NCBI RefSeq assembly: GCF_047302285.1
Contig: NZ_CP154845.1
Coordinates: 3,906,001 to 3,970,000, forward strand
DNA from: Robertmurraya sp047302285
GTDB lineage: Bacteria; Bacillota; Bacilli; Bacillales; Cytobacillaceae
Direction of reading: 5' to 3'
DNA: 64,000 nt
A model generated the notes under the pieces. It saw only the letters and a program-made list of their open reading frames with translations, searched no databases and was not told the origin of the DNA. How positions within the stretch are numbered: the stretch's first letter is position 1; every line of letters begins with the position of its first letter. This document shows, one piece after another, positions 18,148 to 27,624 of the stretch. The position numbers were made by a program, and so were the translations under genes.

Positions 18148-19043
18148 CAGTTCTTACATTTTTAAAAAGGAATATCTTATTATGCATCGGCAGCATGATG
18201 TTACTTTTTCTCCTTTTCATCACTTTTTTCGGAGAATACATGCCCTTTATTGATTCGGAATTACAAGAAATTGAATATTTGTGGAACGAAAAGAAAATCC
18301 CAGTTGTTCCCCCTTACGAACCTTCAGACGAATTTCCATTAGGAACGGATCGAGATGGAAGAGATATTCTTAGTTTGATTGTTGTAGGTGCAAAAGAAAC
18401 ACTATTAATCATTCTTTCTATCACACTCATTCGTTATCTAATAGCCATTCCCCTTGCTTATTTTGCCCATAGGAATTGGTTTGGAGCTAACGCATTACTC
18501 AACTGGCTCAATGGCTTTCTTTCTTATGTACCGACAATCATTGTCGTCATATTACTCGTGACATTACCACCTTTAATCATGGCAGGGTCCAGAGCCTTTT
18601 TCGTCGTTCTGATTATCGCAGCGATGGAGGTGGGAAGAGTTGCCGATATGATTAAACTTGAATTCAATCAAATTTCTAGGAAAGAATTCGTAACAGGTGG
18701 AACGTCAGTAGGAGTCTCTTCTTTTAGGCTTCTGAATAAATACTATTTGCCATTTCTTTATGGAAAGCTTCTGGTTAATCTAGTTGGTGATTTAGGTAAG
18801 GTCATGTTTCTACTCGGCCAATTAGGATTTCTAGGAATATTTGTGTCACAAGCTTTTGTTCAAACGGATATCTCCTCATTTACTTTTGAAAACACATCGA
18901 TTTCATGGCCGATGCTCTTAGCTAATGCATACAGCGACATTCGCGGACCTGTTTGGATTGTCTTTTACCCAGCGCTCGCCATGACCAATGTCATTTTCAC
19001 ATTCAATGTATTAGGACAAGGTCTGCAAAAACTCTTCCGTTAA
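18144..19043 (+). CDS. ABC transporter permease (DppC/OppC-like)
   Basis: A 299-residue second permease. It has an N-terminal helix, the family's EFPLGTDRDGRDILS segment (about residues 63-77) and a coupling loop near EFNQISRKEFVTGGTSVGVSS. It pairs with the upstream DppB-like subunit through an ATGA overlap. The two genes are followed immediately by a strong hairpin, so the operon holds only these two subunits. The substrate is unknown; peptides or nickel chelates are typical of the family. Confidence 0.85.
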   Translation: MTVLTFLKRNILLCIGSMMLLFLLFITFFGEYMPFIDSELQEIEYLWNEKKIPVVPPYEPSDEFPLGTDRDGRDILSLIVVGAKETLLIILSITLIRYLIAIPLAYFAHRNWFGANALLNWLNGFLSYVPTIIVVILLVTLPPLIMAGSRAFFVVLIIAAMEVGRVADMIKLEFNQISRKEFVTGGTSVGVSSFRLLNKYYLPFLYGKLLVNLVGDLGKVMFLLGQLGFLGIFVSQAFVQTDISSFTFENTSISWPMLLANAYSDIRGPVWIVFYPALAMTNVIFTFNVLGQGLQKLFR

Positions 19044-19045
19044 AA

Positions 19046-19084
19046 AATAACCCAGTTATCGTTTTTCACGATAACTGGGTTATT
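19046..19084 (+). terminator. Long hairpin closing the permease operon
   Basis: AATAACCCAGTTATCG pairs perfectly with CGATAACTGGGTTATT around a short loop. The 16-bp stem is exceptional but the T tract is short. It may act on both strands. Confidence 0.75.
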
Positions 19085-19178
19085 CTATGAAACGATTGTC
19101 ATGAAGCTATACGAATGTAGTATTCTTTGCTAGTATGGAAACAATGTTATGTAAAAAGAGTGGAAAGAGGCCAACAGT

Positions 19179-19799
19179 ATGAAATACACAGGTGAGCGAG
19201 TGATCCCAGAATTAATGAAACCTATGAACGGTCTTTTGTTAGAGCATTTAGCCAGGTATCATTTTGCTATCCATTATGCAAAAGGACGAGTCCTAGATTT
19301 TGCCTGTGGAAGTGGATTTGGAAGTAATGTGATCGCAGGTGCTAAAAAGAAAGAGATTGAAAAAATAATCGCTGTCGATATTGACCGAGAAACGATTACT
19401 TATGCAAAAGGAAAGTATTATCATCCGTTAGTTTCCTTTCAGGTAGAAAACTGCGTAGATCCTATTCTCCCAGAAAAAATGGGCCAATTCGACTTGATTG
19501 TTAGCTTTGAAACACTTGAACATGTAGATAAAGAAGACATATTTATGCAAAACATCTATCAAATGCTCAAGCCTGGTGGAACACTTGTGATATCAACTCC
19601 TTTTGGTCAAGGCAGAGGGAAACCAACAAGTGAGCCCTACCATGAACACCAGTTAACAGAACAAGAGTTTCAAGAGCTGTTCACTCTATATGAAGAAGTG
19701 GAATTTTACTACCAAAAAGGGGTGCTCATTGAGCCTGTACCAGGTCGAAAAGGCCGCCATTATCCAATCGGGATTGCAGTATGTAAAAAAAGAAACTAG
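19179..19799 (+). CDS. Class I SAM-dependent methyltransferase
   Basis: A 206-residue methyltransferase. The SAM-binding motif I is VLDFACGSGFGSN (about residues 38-50), motif II is the IAVDID strand that ends in an acidic residue, and a later FDLIVSFETLEHVDKED segment is motif IV. The fold fits the Methyltransf_11/25 group. The N-terminal KYTGERVIPE pattern recurs in a Bacillus/Clostridium set whose substrate is not known to me. It is monocistronic, with a purine-rich ribosome binding site (AAAGAGGCC). Confidence 0.85.
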   Translation: MKYTGERVIPELMKPMNGLLLEHLARYHFAIHYAKGRVLDFACGSGFGSNVIAGAKKKEIEKIIAVDIDRETITYAKGKYYHPLVSFQVENCVDPILPEKMGQFDLIVSFETLEHVDKEDIFMQNIYQMLKPGGTLVISTPFGQGRGKPTSEPYHEHQLTEQEFQELFTLYEEVEFYYQKGVLIEPVPGRKGRHYPIGIAVCKKRN

Positions 19800-19814
19800 T
19801 CCACATTATCATGG

Positions 19815-20237
19815 CTAGTTTCCGTACAGTTCTTTATATGCGATCACCTTTAAAGCTAAAAATTCTTCCTCTGATAGCTTGCTTTCAAGCTCTTGGAGAA
19901 TTTCCTCTATTGAAGCGGAACCGACTTGTGCCTTCTCCTGAATTTCATTAAGCGTCGTTAAGCCCACTTTATTAATGAGAACTCGCGTTGCCTCCCCTTT
20001 TGTTGTAAAAGGCAAATCTTCATCAGCAGCATTTCGAGCTTCTTCCATATGAGATTTAAGCTCTGGATCGCTTTCTATCATTTGTTTTATGTTGTCAATT
20101 TCTCCACTATTTTCTAATTCTGTAGTCACTGAATCCATTAGTTTTTCCGAAGCAATATTCGTACCAATATAATAGATGGCATATCCAGCAACTCCAAGAA
20201 GCACTAGTGGGATCAGCAGAAACTTTATAATTTTCAC
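19815..20237 (-). CDS. Small membrane-anchored protein, unknown function
   Basis: A 140-residue protein with one N-terminal transmembrane or uncleaved signal segment (LLIPLVLLGVAGYAIYYIG, about residues 7-25) and an acidic, helical remainder with predicted amphipathic stretches (GSASIEEILQELESKLSEEE). I do not recognise a named domain. The GTG start follows AAAGGGTG by eight bases. It converges with the methyltransferase gene; a hairpin with GAAACTAG arms lies across the junction. Confidence 0.75.
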   Translation of the reverse strand: MKIIKFLLIPLVLLGVAGYAIYYIGTNIASEKLMDSVTTELENSGEIDNIKQMIESDPELKSHMEEARNAADEDLPFTTKGEATRVLINKVGLTTLNEIQEKAQVGSASIEEILQELESKLSEEEFLALKVIAYKELYGN

Positions 20238-20437
20238 GATTCCAACACCCTTTCGTTACCCTATCATACATCGAGATGAAGGTATATGTAAAAATTCGTG
20301 TTCTACATAGATTTTGTATTCTAATTATTCATATTATTCTTTACTATAAAAATAGTTTTAATTCACTAAGAAAATAGTATAAAATAGAACTATTATAACA
20401 TTTTTCGACAGAAGCACAATACTTAGGGGGTACCTGA

Positions 20438-22202
20438 ATGAAACGGCTAAGAATCAAAAGACCTAGATTAAACCTACATCTCTCAGTTTCCAAAAAGTTG
20501 TACATAGGATTCGCATCTGTCCTCTTAATTATGGGGATTTTGGGCTATGTCGCCATTAGTTCAACCAATAACATTAATGAGAAAAGCACCGAGATTACCG
20601 ACATTTGGTTACCTAGTGTTGAATCAATCAATACAATTAATTACCTAACTGAACACCTCGCTTCCCTCGAATATAAATATGTCATTGAACCAGATGAAAA
20701 GAAACTCAACTTATTAGTTGAGAAGATGGACGATACGTTTACAGAGATTGATAAAGTATTTGCCAACTTTGAATCAACGATTACCTCTGAAGAAGAACAG
20801 CAAAATTTCAATACCCTATTAGATAAATGGGAAAGATATCAAGCCATTCATGCAAAATTTATTGAGCTAGGAAGAGATATGAATATCGTTCAAGGGACTG
20901 GTAACGTCAATGGAATTCGTCTTCTCTCAACGATTGGCGAAGCAGATAATATGTTTTCTAGCATCCAGTTTACCGTTAATGAATTAGTTACATATAACCA
21001 TGATAACGCAATCGCAGCAAGTAACGAAGCGAATAAAGTATTTAATGGTAGCTTAGTTTTAATCATCGCCTTTTTAATCGGTGGAGTGGTCCTAGGATTA
21101 TCAATCGCCTACATTACTTCACGAATGATTTCTAAGCCGCTAAAATTTGTTACTGATAATGTTAAGGAAGTGGCAAATGGAAACTTGACGATGGATCCAA
21201 TTAAAGTCAAAAACAGGGACGAAATTGGTGATTCTTGCTGAAGCCTTTAATGAAATGGGGACAAATCTAGCAAACCTTATTCGTCAAGTAACCATAACGT
21301 CCGAGACGGTTGCCTCCTCATCAGAGCAGTTATTAGCAAGTTCTGAACAAACATCAAAAGCAACTGAACAAATAACGATTGCGATTCAGGAAGTTGCTGC
21401 TGGTTCGGAAAATCAAGTTCAAAGTGCTATGAATGGAAATCAATCGATGCAGGAAATTTCTCATGGAATGGAGCAGGTCGCAGGTTCTATCCAAATCGTT
21501 TCGAATTTGAGTGTTTCTACGAGTGAAAGGGCTGAAGCAGGCAATGTTGTTGTTTCTGAGACCGTGACACAAATGAACACGGTTCAAGAGCAAGTATCAA
21601 AGATTGCTGATAATATTCAAGTACTTGGTACCCGTTCGAAAGAAATTGGCAAAATAGTTGATTTAATCTCACAAGTATCCGAGCAAACAAATCTCCTTGC
21701 TTTAAATGCAGCAATTGAAGCTGCGAGAGCAGGCGAGCATGGAAAAGGTTTTGCTGTTGTAGCGGATGAAGTTCGCAAACTAGCTGTGGAATCCAATAAA
21801 GCAACGGACAATATCCGTGCCCTTATTGGTCAAATTCAAAAAGAAATCAATCAGGTTACTCTTTCCATGGAAGAAGGAAAGAACTCTGTTAAATCAGGAA
21901 TTGAAAAGGTGAATGAGACAGGTAACTCATTCCATGAAATTACTGACATGATTTCAAGTATTAGCACCCAAGCGCAAGAAGTATCGGCCATTGTAGAAGA
22001 AGTAAATGTAAGTACGGAAGACATGGTCCAAAAAATGTCCGAAATTGCAACGATTTCCCAACAAGCTGCTGGAAATTCACAACAGGTGGCAGCTTCTGCA
22101 GAAGAACAAAATGCTTCCATGGAAGAAATTACAGCCTCTGCCCATACATTAAGCAGCATGGCCCAAGAACTACAAGAAAATGTTTCTAAATTCAGAGTGT
22201 AA
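20438..22202 (+). pseudogene. Methyl-accepting chemotaxis protein with a +1 frameshift in the HAMP domain
   Basis: Two adjoining frames together give one complete receptor of about 587 residues. Frame 1 (20438-21241) has a transmembrane helix, a four-helix-bundle sensory domain, a second helix (about residues 205-227) and most of a HAMP domain. It then stops at KNRDEIGDSC. Frame 2 resumes at LAEAFNEMGTNLANL and contains the full signalling domain with the tip motif SEQTNLLALNAAIEAARAG. Removing one T at 21232/21233 restores GDLAEAF exactly, so the break is a single extra base. It may be a true inactivation or a sequence error. GGGGGTACCTGA precedes the ATG. No other decay is visible. Confidence 0.9.
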
Positions 22203-22210
22203 CTTATTAG

Positions 22211-22249
22211 AAAAGCCAGTCTTCATCAACAAAAGAAGACTGGCTTTTT
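22211..22249 (+). terminator. Bidirectional terminator between the receptor and HD-GYP genes
   Basis: AAAAGCCAGTCTTC and GAAGACTGGCTTTTT form a 14-bp stem with T/A tracts on both sides. Confidence 0.9.
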
Positions 22250-22251
22250 CA

Positions 22252-23355
22252 TTATAGCAACGCATCTGCTTCAACTATATCAAGCGCAGTATATTTAGTT
22301 GCCGATAAATCAATTTCATAAGGTTGTACAGTTTGATTCTCTTGATCTTTTATAATCCGTACCACTGGTCTACCTACTATCTGGAAATTATATTTTGAAA
22401 CGATTCCAGTTCTTCCATCATTTAAAAGAACCGTCAGACCTGGCGGGTAAATGGCCACACATTCTTTGAATAGTTCCACTTGCTTGGCCTCGAATTGTGT
22501 CCCCATCCCCCTTTGAAGAATTTCAATTCCCTTATGGGGTAGCATCGCAGGTCGATAGGTTCGATGACTTGTGACGGCATCAAAAACGTCAGCAACACTT
22601 ATGATTTTGGCATACTTATGAATCTCATTTTCTCTTAAACCCCTTGGATAGCCTGTTCCATCTATTCTTTCATGATGCTGCAAGGCACAATGGGCTACAG
22701 GTATGGGAATCTCATGAATCTTTCTTAACCGCTCAAAGCCTAATTCACAATGAGACTGAATCAGCTCATATTCCATTTCTGTCAGTCTTCCCGGTTTATT
22801 TAGAATCTCTTTCGGAATATAAAGTTTACCTAGATCATGCAGCATGGCACCTAAACCAATTTCCTCAATATTCTTGATCGGCAATCCGTTTTCAATCGCT
22901 AACTGACAAGCATAAATCGAGACATTTAGAGAATGATTATAAACATGGTCTTCCTGAACCTTTGCCGTTGCCAGTAGATTCAAGGCCGCTTGACTCTCAT
23001 TGAGACAAGACAAAATATCCTTAAACACCTTCTGAATACTACGTACAACTCGACCTGTTTTCATGATCCCATGGACATTTGGACGTTTATGTATATGGAC
23101 TAACTCATCTAATCCTTCGGTTATTGCCATTGCTGCTTCTTGCCGTAGCTCATTTGGAATCGTTTCCGTAACTTCAATTCCCTCAGATACTTCATCCTCT
23201 ATAAATACAGTAAAAACATTTAATTCTTTCAACCGTTTAATTAAATTATTCGTTAAATAGGTTCCTCGTGTCAAAAGGATGGTCCCATTTTCACGGAATA
23301 TCGATTTTCCCAATTGCGTTCCAGATTGGCAGTTATCTAACTTCACTAAACGCAT
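22252..23355 (-). CDS. HD-GYP domain protein, probable c-di-GMP phosphodiesterase
   Basis: A 367-residue protein. The N-terminal 110 residues form a small DUF3391-like domain (KLDNCQSGTQLGKSIF). The C-terminal domain is HD-GYP: LHDLGK supplies the metal-binding HD pair (about residues 170-175) and HHERIDGTGYPRGL carries the HE...GYP signature (about 227-240). Such proteins hydrolyse cyclic di-GMP to GMP. Its catalytic residues look complete. It lies beside a GGDEF-EAL protein in the same orientation with a 100-bp gap, which suggests a local c-di-GMP signalling pair. Confidence 0.9.
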   Translation of the reverse strand: MRLVKLDNCQSGTQLGKSIFRENGTILLTRGTYLTNNLIKRLKELNVFTVFIEDEVSEGIEVTETIPNELRQEAAMAITEGLDELVHIHKRPNVHGIMKTGRVVRSIQKVFKDILSCLNESQAALNLLATAKVQEDHVYNHSLNVSIYACQLAIENGLPIKNIEEIGLGAMLHDLGKLYIPKEILNKPGRLTEMEYELIQSHCELGFERLRKIHEIPIPVAHCALQHHERIDGTGYPRGLRENEIHKYAKIISVADVFDAVTSHRTYRPAMLPHKGIEILQRGMGTQFEAKQVELFKECVAIYPPGLTVLLNDGRTGIVSKYNFQIVGRPVVRIIKDQENQTVQPYEIDLSATKYTALDIVEADALL

Positions 23356-23457
23356 TCCACTTTCTCTCCGCTTCTTATCACTAAGTTATAGTACCTACAT
23401 ATATAATTAAATCATACTACAAAAGATGATTCATATGTATGATAAAAACAGAGAGTT

Positions 23458-26037
23458 TCATAGGTAATTTGGCTCTTTCGTACGTACCAATCTCACAAAC
23501 TCATCTTTACTCACAGGAGGACTGAACAAAAAGCCTTGTATTTCATCGCAACCCATTTGCATTAAAACTTCTTTTTCATGATTTGTTTCGACACCCTCTG
23601 CCACAACATTGAGGTCAAGCCCATGGGCAAAAGACAAAATCGATTTAACTAACAGTGCCTGCTTGTCATTTTCATTAATATCCTTGATAAATTGTCGATC
23701 GATTTTGATCTCATCAATCGGTAGATGTAGAAGCTGGTATAGGGCAGAATATCCTTTTCCAAAGTCATCAATGGAAATTTGCACCCCCATCTCTTTTAAC
23801 TGCTCCATCACATTGGACACATGCTGAGGATTTCTAATAAACACACTTTCTGTTATTTCTAGCTTTAAATAACTTGGTTCTACCGCTGATTCTTCAAGAG
23901 CCTTTTTTACCATGGAAACAAGATATTCTTGTTGAAAATGTTTGGCAGAAATATTAACCGAAATCGGGATAAATATAGCCTCTTCTTCTTGCCATTGTTT
24001 TGTTTGTTTACATGCTTGAATTAACGACCATTCATCAATTTGAAAAATTAACCCCATCTCTTCTGCAATCGGAATAAACACACTTGGAGAAACAGCTCCA
24101 AGTTCAGGGTCTTTCCATCTTAATAACGCCTCAACACTTGTCACTTTTCCTGATAGTGTTTTTGGCTGATAATACTGTTCAAATCCGCCAGTATCGACTA
24201 CAGCACGTAAGGCATTTTCAATAAAGAGACGTTCCTGAAATTTATCTTTCATTGACTCATCGTAAAACTGAACCGTGTTGCCACCCATTTCCTTCGAAAT
24301 GTACATGGCAATATCAGCAAATCTTACAAGTGTATTCAAGTCCTGTCCATCATCTGGGTACATACTAACGCCAATACTCGCCGTAATATAAAGATCCTGT
24401 TCATGAATTCGGAAATAAGTAGATAATTCTCTAATAATCAAATCCAAGGTAGCTTGAATTTCATCTTTATGTTGTAACCGATGAACAATCACAAATTCGT
24501 CTCCGCCTAATCGAAAGACTTCACGGTCATTATTCTGTAATACCTTGAGCTTTTTGGCTGTTAAAGTAAGCAATACATCCCCTGCATCATGCCCAAGTGT
24601 GTCATTGATTTGCTTAAATTGATTGAGATCAATAAAAATAATGGCGAGCATTTTATTCAAAGGATCATTGATCAGTTCATTCACATAATTTTGAAAGTAA
24701 TGACGATTTGGCAAAGATGTTAGACCATCATAATAAGCCAAACAATGAAGTTGTTCCTCTGATTCTTTTAATTTTTGGTTCATTTCTGTACTTTCTTGGA
24801 ACAATTCAGTTAATTTATCTGCCATTTTCCGCAAATTCCGTCCCAGTAGTTGAAGCTCGTAAAGCGAACTCTGTGGCCACTCAATCCCCTCAAACCTCCT
24901 TAACTTTTGAGGAAGGCCCGTTGTGATCACTGTTAGATGCTTTAGATTATTTGTAAGCATGCGATTAAAAGCTAGAAGTAACAATACCAAACATAACACC
25001 ATTAATAACAGGTATTGTGATTGTTCAAGGGAAAGCTGAAAGATGTCATTTTGATATTGATTAATTGGATATTGAAGCAGGATAGTCATCGAATCCACAC
25101 TTCTTATGTATATATATTGACCTTCCGACCATTTATTTAGTGATTGGAGATTTTCTTTGTTTTTTGGAAATGCCTCATACAAATGGGGGGCCATTTCTTT
25201 GATCGAATACTTTTCTTGCAAATCACGAGAATTATTTAAGATCATTGAGTCGGTTGTCACAATGGTTCCTTCTTCACGCTCGAGTAGTATCTCATTCCCT
25301 TGTAATTGGTTACGTAGGACTACTTCCTTTATCCCAGAAACATCTTCCTCATCCAATCCAAGTAGAGCTTGCTCAATTCGAGTAGCAATACCTGCTGCCT
25401 CTGTACTTATTTCTTTAGGAAGAGATTCATAGGTATTAAACGTATTAGAAATAACATTGATATAAAATGGAACTAAAATAGAAAACAAGGTAATGTGGGA
25501 TAAAAATTGATGTATTGATACATGGTTTTTATTTAAACGGTTACTTTTAAGCAAACGATAAAATGGAAAATACGCAAGCAGCATATCTGCTAGTAGAACA
25601 TTCAATAATCCGTTTACAATATCTTTACTGATTGTAAAATAAAGGGCATAGTCAGTAAGGGAATTACGATTAAGAAAGAATAATAGAAATCCACCAATCA
25701 CAAGCCAAAATAAGGCATCGACATAAAACATTTTTGCCTTTCTGCCTTTGAGGAAGAATAGACCGACAAACAATACTTCTATAATTGGGATCGCGCTTAA
25801 GCCTAGAAGATGTAATTCTCTTGGCACAAAAAGGAGGGCAGCAAGACCTGTTACTACCGCCAAAGATAAACCATAAATACGGAAAACAAGAAATAAGAAC
25901 AAACTAGAAAAAGTAAATGTAATACCAAAAACTAGAGTCAATTTAAATTCTGTTGTAATAAATACGAGACCTATTAAAATAAGGAGGAGAACACTGTCTT
26001 TATATAATTTCAGGGCTTCACTTTTATATCTGTTCAT
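23458..26037 (-). CDS. Membrane GGDEF-EAL protein (c-di-GMP synthesis and breakdown domains)
   Basis: A protein of about 859 residues. The first 180 residues hold several membrane helices of the 5TM-5TMR type, followed by an extracytoplasmic sensor region, one more helix (about 345-365), a HAMP-like linker, a GGDEF domain with an intact RLGGDEFVIV motif and an EAL domain. The EAL domain keeps VEALLRW, the Asn of SVNISAK, the Glu of LEITES, the DD of IDDFGKGY and the Glu of VAEGVET, so both activities look possible. I chose the ATG at 26037, which has GGGAG six bases upstream; ATG 26043 and 26058 are alternatives. Confidence 0.9.
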   Translation of the reverse strand: MNRYKSEALKLYKDSVLLLILIGLVFITTEFKLTLVFGITFTFSSLFLFLVFRIYGLSLAVVTGLAALLFVPRELHLLGLSAIPIIEVLFVGLFFLKGRKAKMFYVDALFWLVIGGFLLFFLNRNSLTDYALYFTISKDIVNGLLNVLLADMLLAYFPFYRLLKSNRLNKNHVSIHQFLSHITLFSILVPFYINVISNTFNTYESLPKEISTEAAGIATRIEQALLGLDEEDVSGIKEVVLRNQLQGNEILLEREEGTIVTTDSMILNNSRDLQEKYSIKEMAPHLYEAFPKNKENLQSLNKWSEGQYIYIRSVDSMTILLQYPINQYQNDIFQLSLEQSQYLLLMVLCLVLLLLAFNRMLTNNLKHLTVITTGLPQKLRRFEGIEWPQSSLYELQLLGRNLRKMADKLTELFQESTEMNQKLKESEEQLHCLAYYDGLTSLPNRHYFQNYVNELINDPLNKMLAIIFIDLNQFKQINDTLGHDAGDVLLTLTAKKLKVLQNNDREVFRLGGDEFVIVHRLQHKDEIQATLDLIIRELSTYFRIHEQDLYITASIGVSMYPDDGQDLNTLVRFADIAMYISKEMGGNTVQFYDESMKDKFQERLFIENALRAVVDTGGFEQYYQPKTLSGKVTSVEALLRWKDPELGAVSPSVFIPIAEEMGLIFQIDEWSLIQACKQTKQWQEEEAIFIPISVNISAKHFQQEYLVSMVKKALEESAVEPSYLKLEITESVFIRNPQHVSNVMEQLKEMGVQISIDDFGKGYSALYQLLHLPIDEIKIDRQFIKDINENDKQALLVKSILSFAHGLDLNVVAEGVETNHEKEVLMQMGCDEIQGFLFSPPVSKDEFVRLVRTKEPNYL

Positions 26038-26058
26038 GGGCATCTCCCGTTTCCTCAT

Positions 26059-26440
26059 TTTCTAAAAATATTCAGAAATCACGCAACATTCAATCGATTG
26101 ACTCACTATTTATAATATCACAATAGGATAAACTTGGATATTTTTTCCCGAGTCCTCTTTCGTGCAATTGTTCGGAAACTAAAAAGAGCTTAATCAATAA
26201 GCTCCTCTTTTAGTGATGATTATTAAGGTAATATAAAGACCCTGGCCGATTTATTGGCATGAAAGTCCCATCAATAAAAATATCCCTAATGGGTTATGAA
26301 AGATTTCCTCAATTCTCCGTGTCGATGAAAATACCTTTTTTCGAGTTGGGCCTTTGTATATCTCAATTCTGTTCAAAGCCTCATTCGAGTGAAGCCTTTT
26401 CAATTTGAATGAGGATACCCGCTATAATTTCCTAGGACAC
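26059..26440. other. Intergenic stretch with a hairpin and no convincing gene
   Basis: Apart from a GAGCTTA/TAAGCTC hairpin (26181-26204, with a T tract on the minus strand) I see no gene with a ribosome binding site. Two short open stretches on the minus strand (about 26210-26425) look somewhat protein-like but are interrupted and lack starts; they could be the remains of a gene. Confidence 0.4.
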
Positions 26441-26478
26441 AAAAAAAGGAGTAACGACCCTTAATGTCTTTACTCCTT
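26441..26478 (-). terminator. Terminator of the thioesterase operon
   Basis: AAGGAGTAA pairs with TTACTCCTT; the minus strand continues with seven T. It lies just after the 123-residue protein gene. Confidence 0.8.
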
Positions 26479-26483
26479 CATTC

Positions 26484-26855
26484 TTATCGAATATAAGATG
26501 GTCCAACTAATGATTCTGGCGGCATCCCCAAAACGAGGAGGGATATTTTTGAGTAGCCAGCATCACAAAACTTTGCAAACAATTGCTTTAAAACAAGAAA
26601 GTCTTGATCTTCTTTTAATTTTTTGAGTTCCTTTTTATATACTCTAATTACAGAACCATACACAAATTGCGGTGTGTCAACACCAGCCTCCTCATCCATG
26701 ATTAAACAACCCATATACCGATATTTAAATTGCAGAGCTCTTGTTAAATATACTGCATCTAATAGTTTTTCAAACAGCACAGGGTAATCTTTTTTGATTA
26801 TATCAATACTTTTTTGTGCCTCTTCTAACTCATTTATACTTGATAATGTGAACAT
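26484..26855 (-). CDS. Hypothetical protein, 123 aa
   Basis: A soluble, mostly helical protein with no recognised domain. It has charged helices in the N-terminal half and a LKKLKEDQDFLVLKQLFAK segment near residue 80. AAAAGGAGGATGAAGCT gives a strong ribosome binding site. It follows the acyl-CoA thioesterase gene by 15 bp in the same direction, so they are probably co-transcribed. No signal peptide. Confidence 0.7.
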   Translation of the reverse strand: MFTLSSINELEEAQKSIDIIKKDYPVLFEKLLDAVYLTRALQFKYRYMGCLIMDEEAGVDTPQFVYGSVIRVYKKELKKLKEDQDFLVLKQLFAKFCDAGYSKISLLVLGMPPESLVGPSYIR

Positions 26856-26870
26856 AGCTTCATCCTCCTT

Positions 26871-27389
26871 TTATTGATCCCACGGTTTTTTAAGTGAAAT
26901 ATATTCAGCAAGTTCTCTACTTTTCTTTCTTCGAATCCTTCTCATTTCAGCCCGCTCTTTACCGGTTTCGTAAAGAAATTTCTCTTCTTCTGATTCAGGT
27001 AAAATACGCGGTACTTGGACAGGCTGTTTATTTTCATCAAGTGCGACAAAGGTTAAGAATGCTGTAGCTGCAACTCTCCGTTCACCAGTGATAATATCCT
27101 CGGCAACCACTTTACAAAAAATCTCCATTGAAGTTTTTCCTGTATAGGTAACAAACGACTCTACACAAACTGAATCGGTTTGATGAATAGGGTATAAGAA
27201 ATCAATCGAATCGGTTGAGGCTGTCACACATTCTTTTACTCTTGAATGTCTACGAGCAGATAATGTTGCAGCATCATCCAGTTTTTTCATTAATACTCCA
27301 CCAAAAAGTGTATTGTAATTGTTTAAGTCACAGGATAAGACTTGGGCTGTATTAACAATGCGACTTTCACTTGCTTTTTTTGCTTCCAT
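26871..27389 (-). CDS. Acyl-CoA thioesterase, hotdog fold (YkhA-like)
   Basis: A 172-residue single hotdog domain. The LNNYNTLFGGVLMKKLDDAA segment (about residues 22-41) is the conserved catalytic helix region of the YciA/BACH type of acyl-CoA thioesterases, which release free fatty acids from CoA thioesters. The remaining strands (SIDFLYPIHQTDSVCVESFVTYTG) fit the fold. The C-terminal tail is highly basic. It is the first gene of a probable two-gene operon with the hypothetical protein downstream. Confidence 0.88.
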   Translation of the reverse strand: MEAKKASESRIVNTAQVLSCDLNNYNTLFGGVLMKKLDDAATLSARRHSRVKECVTASTDSIDFLYPIHQTDSVCVESFVTYTGKTSMEIFCKVVAEDIITGERRVAATAFLTFVALDENKQPVQVPRILPESEEEKFLYETGKERAEMRRIRRKKSRELAEYISLKKPWDQ

Positions 27390-27578
27390 CTCTTAAGTCC
27401 TTTCATTCAAACAATTTCATTGGTTTTAATCCTATAAACGACTTGTAAATAGAAATAACCTTTCTTAAAAATTGTACGTCTCTACTTACGTCAAGTAAAA
27501 TGGTTATATTTCATCTGAAATATTCCATTTATCTATGAAAGAGTTTACATCCATTCTCAAAACGAATAGTTGAAGCAC

Positions 27579-27612
27579 AAAAAAAGAGACGGCATCATTT
27601 CCTCCGTCTCTT
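27579..27612 (-). terminator. Terminator of the LysR gene
   Basis: AAGAGACGG and CCGTCTCTT pair around an 11-nt loop; seven T follow on the minus strand. It begins 12 bases after the stop. Confidence 0.88.
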
Positions 27613-27624
27613 ATGTATTCAGCT

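Noticed and set aside
26240..26410. Plus-strand small protein of about 49 residues in the 26-kb gap
   Set aside because: No ribosome binding site and no recognisable pattern.
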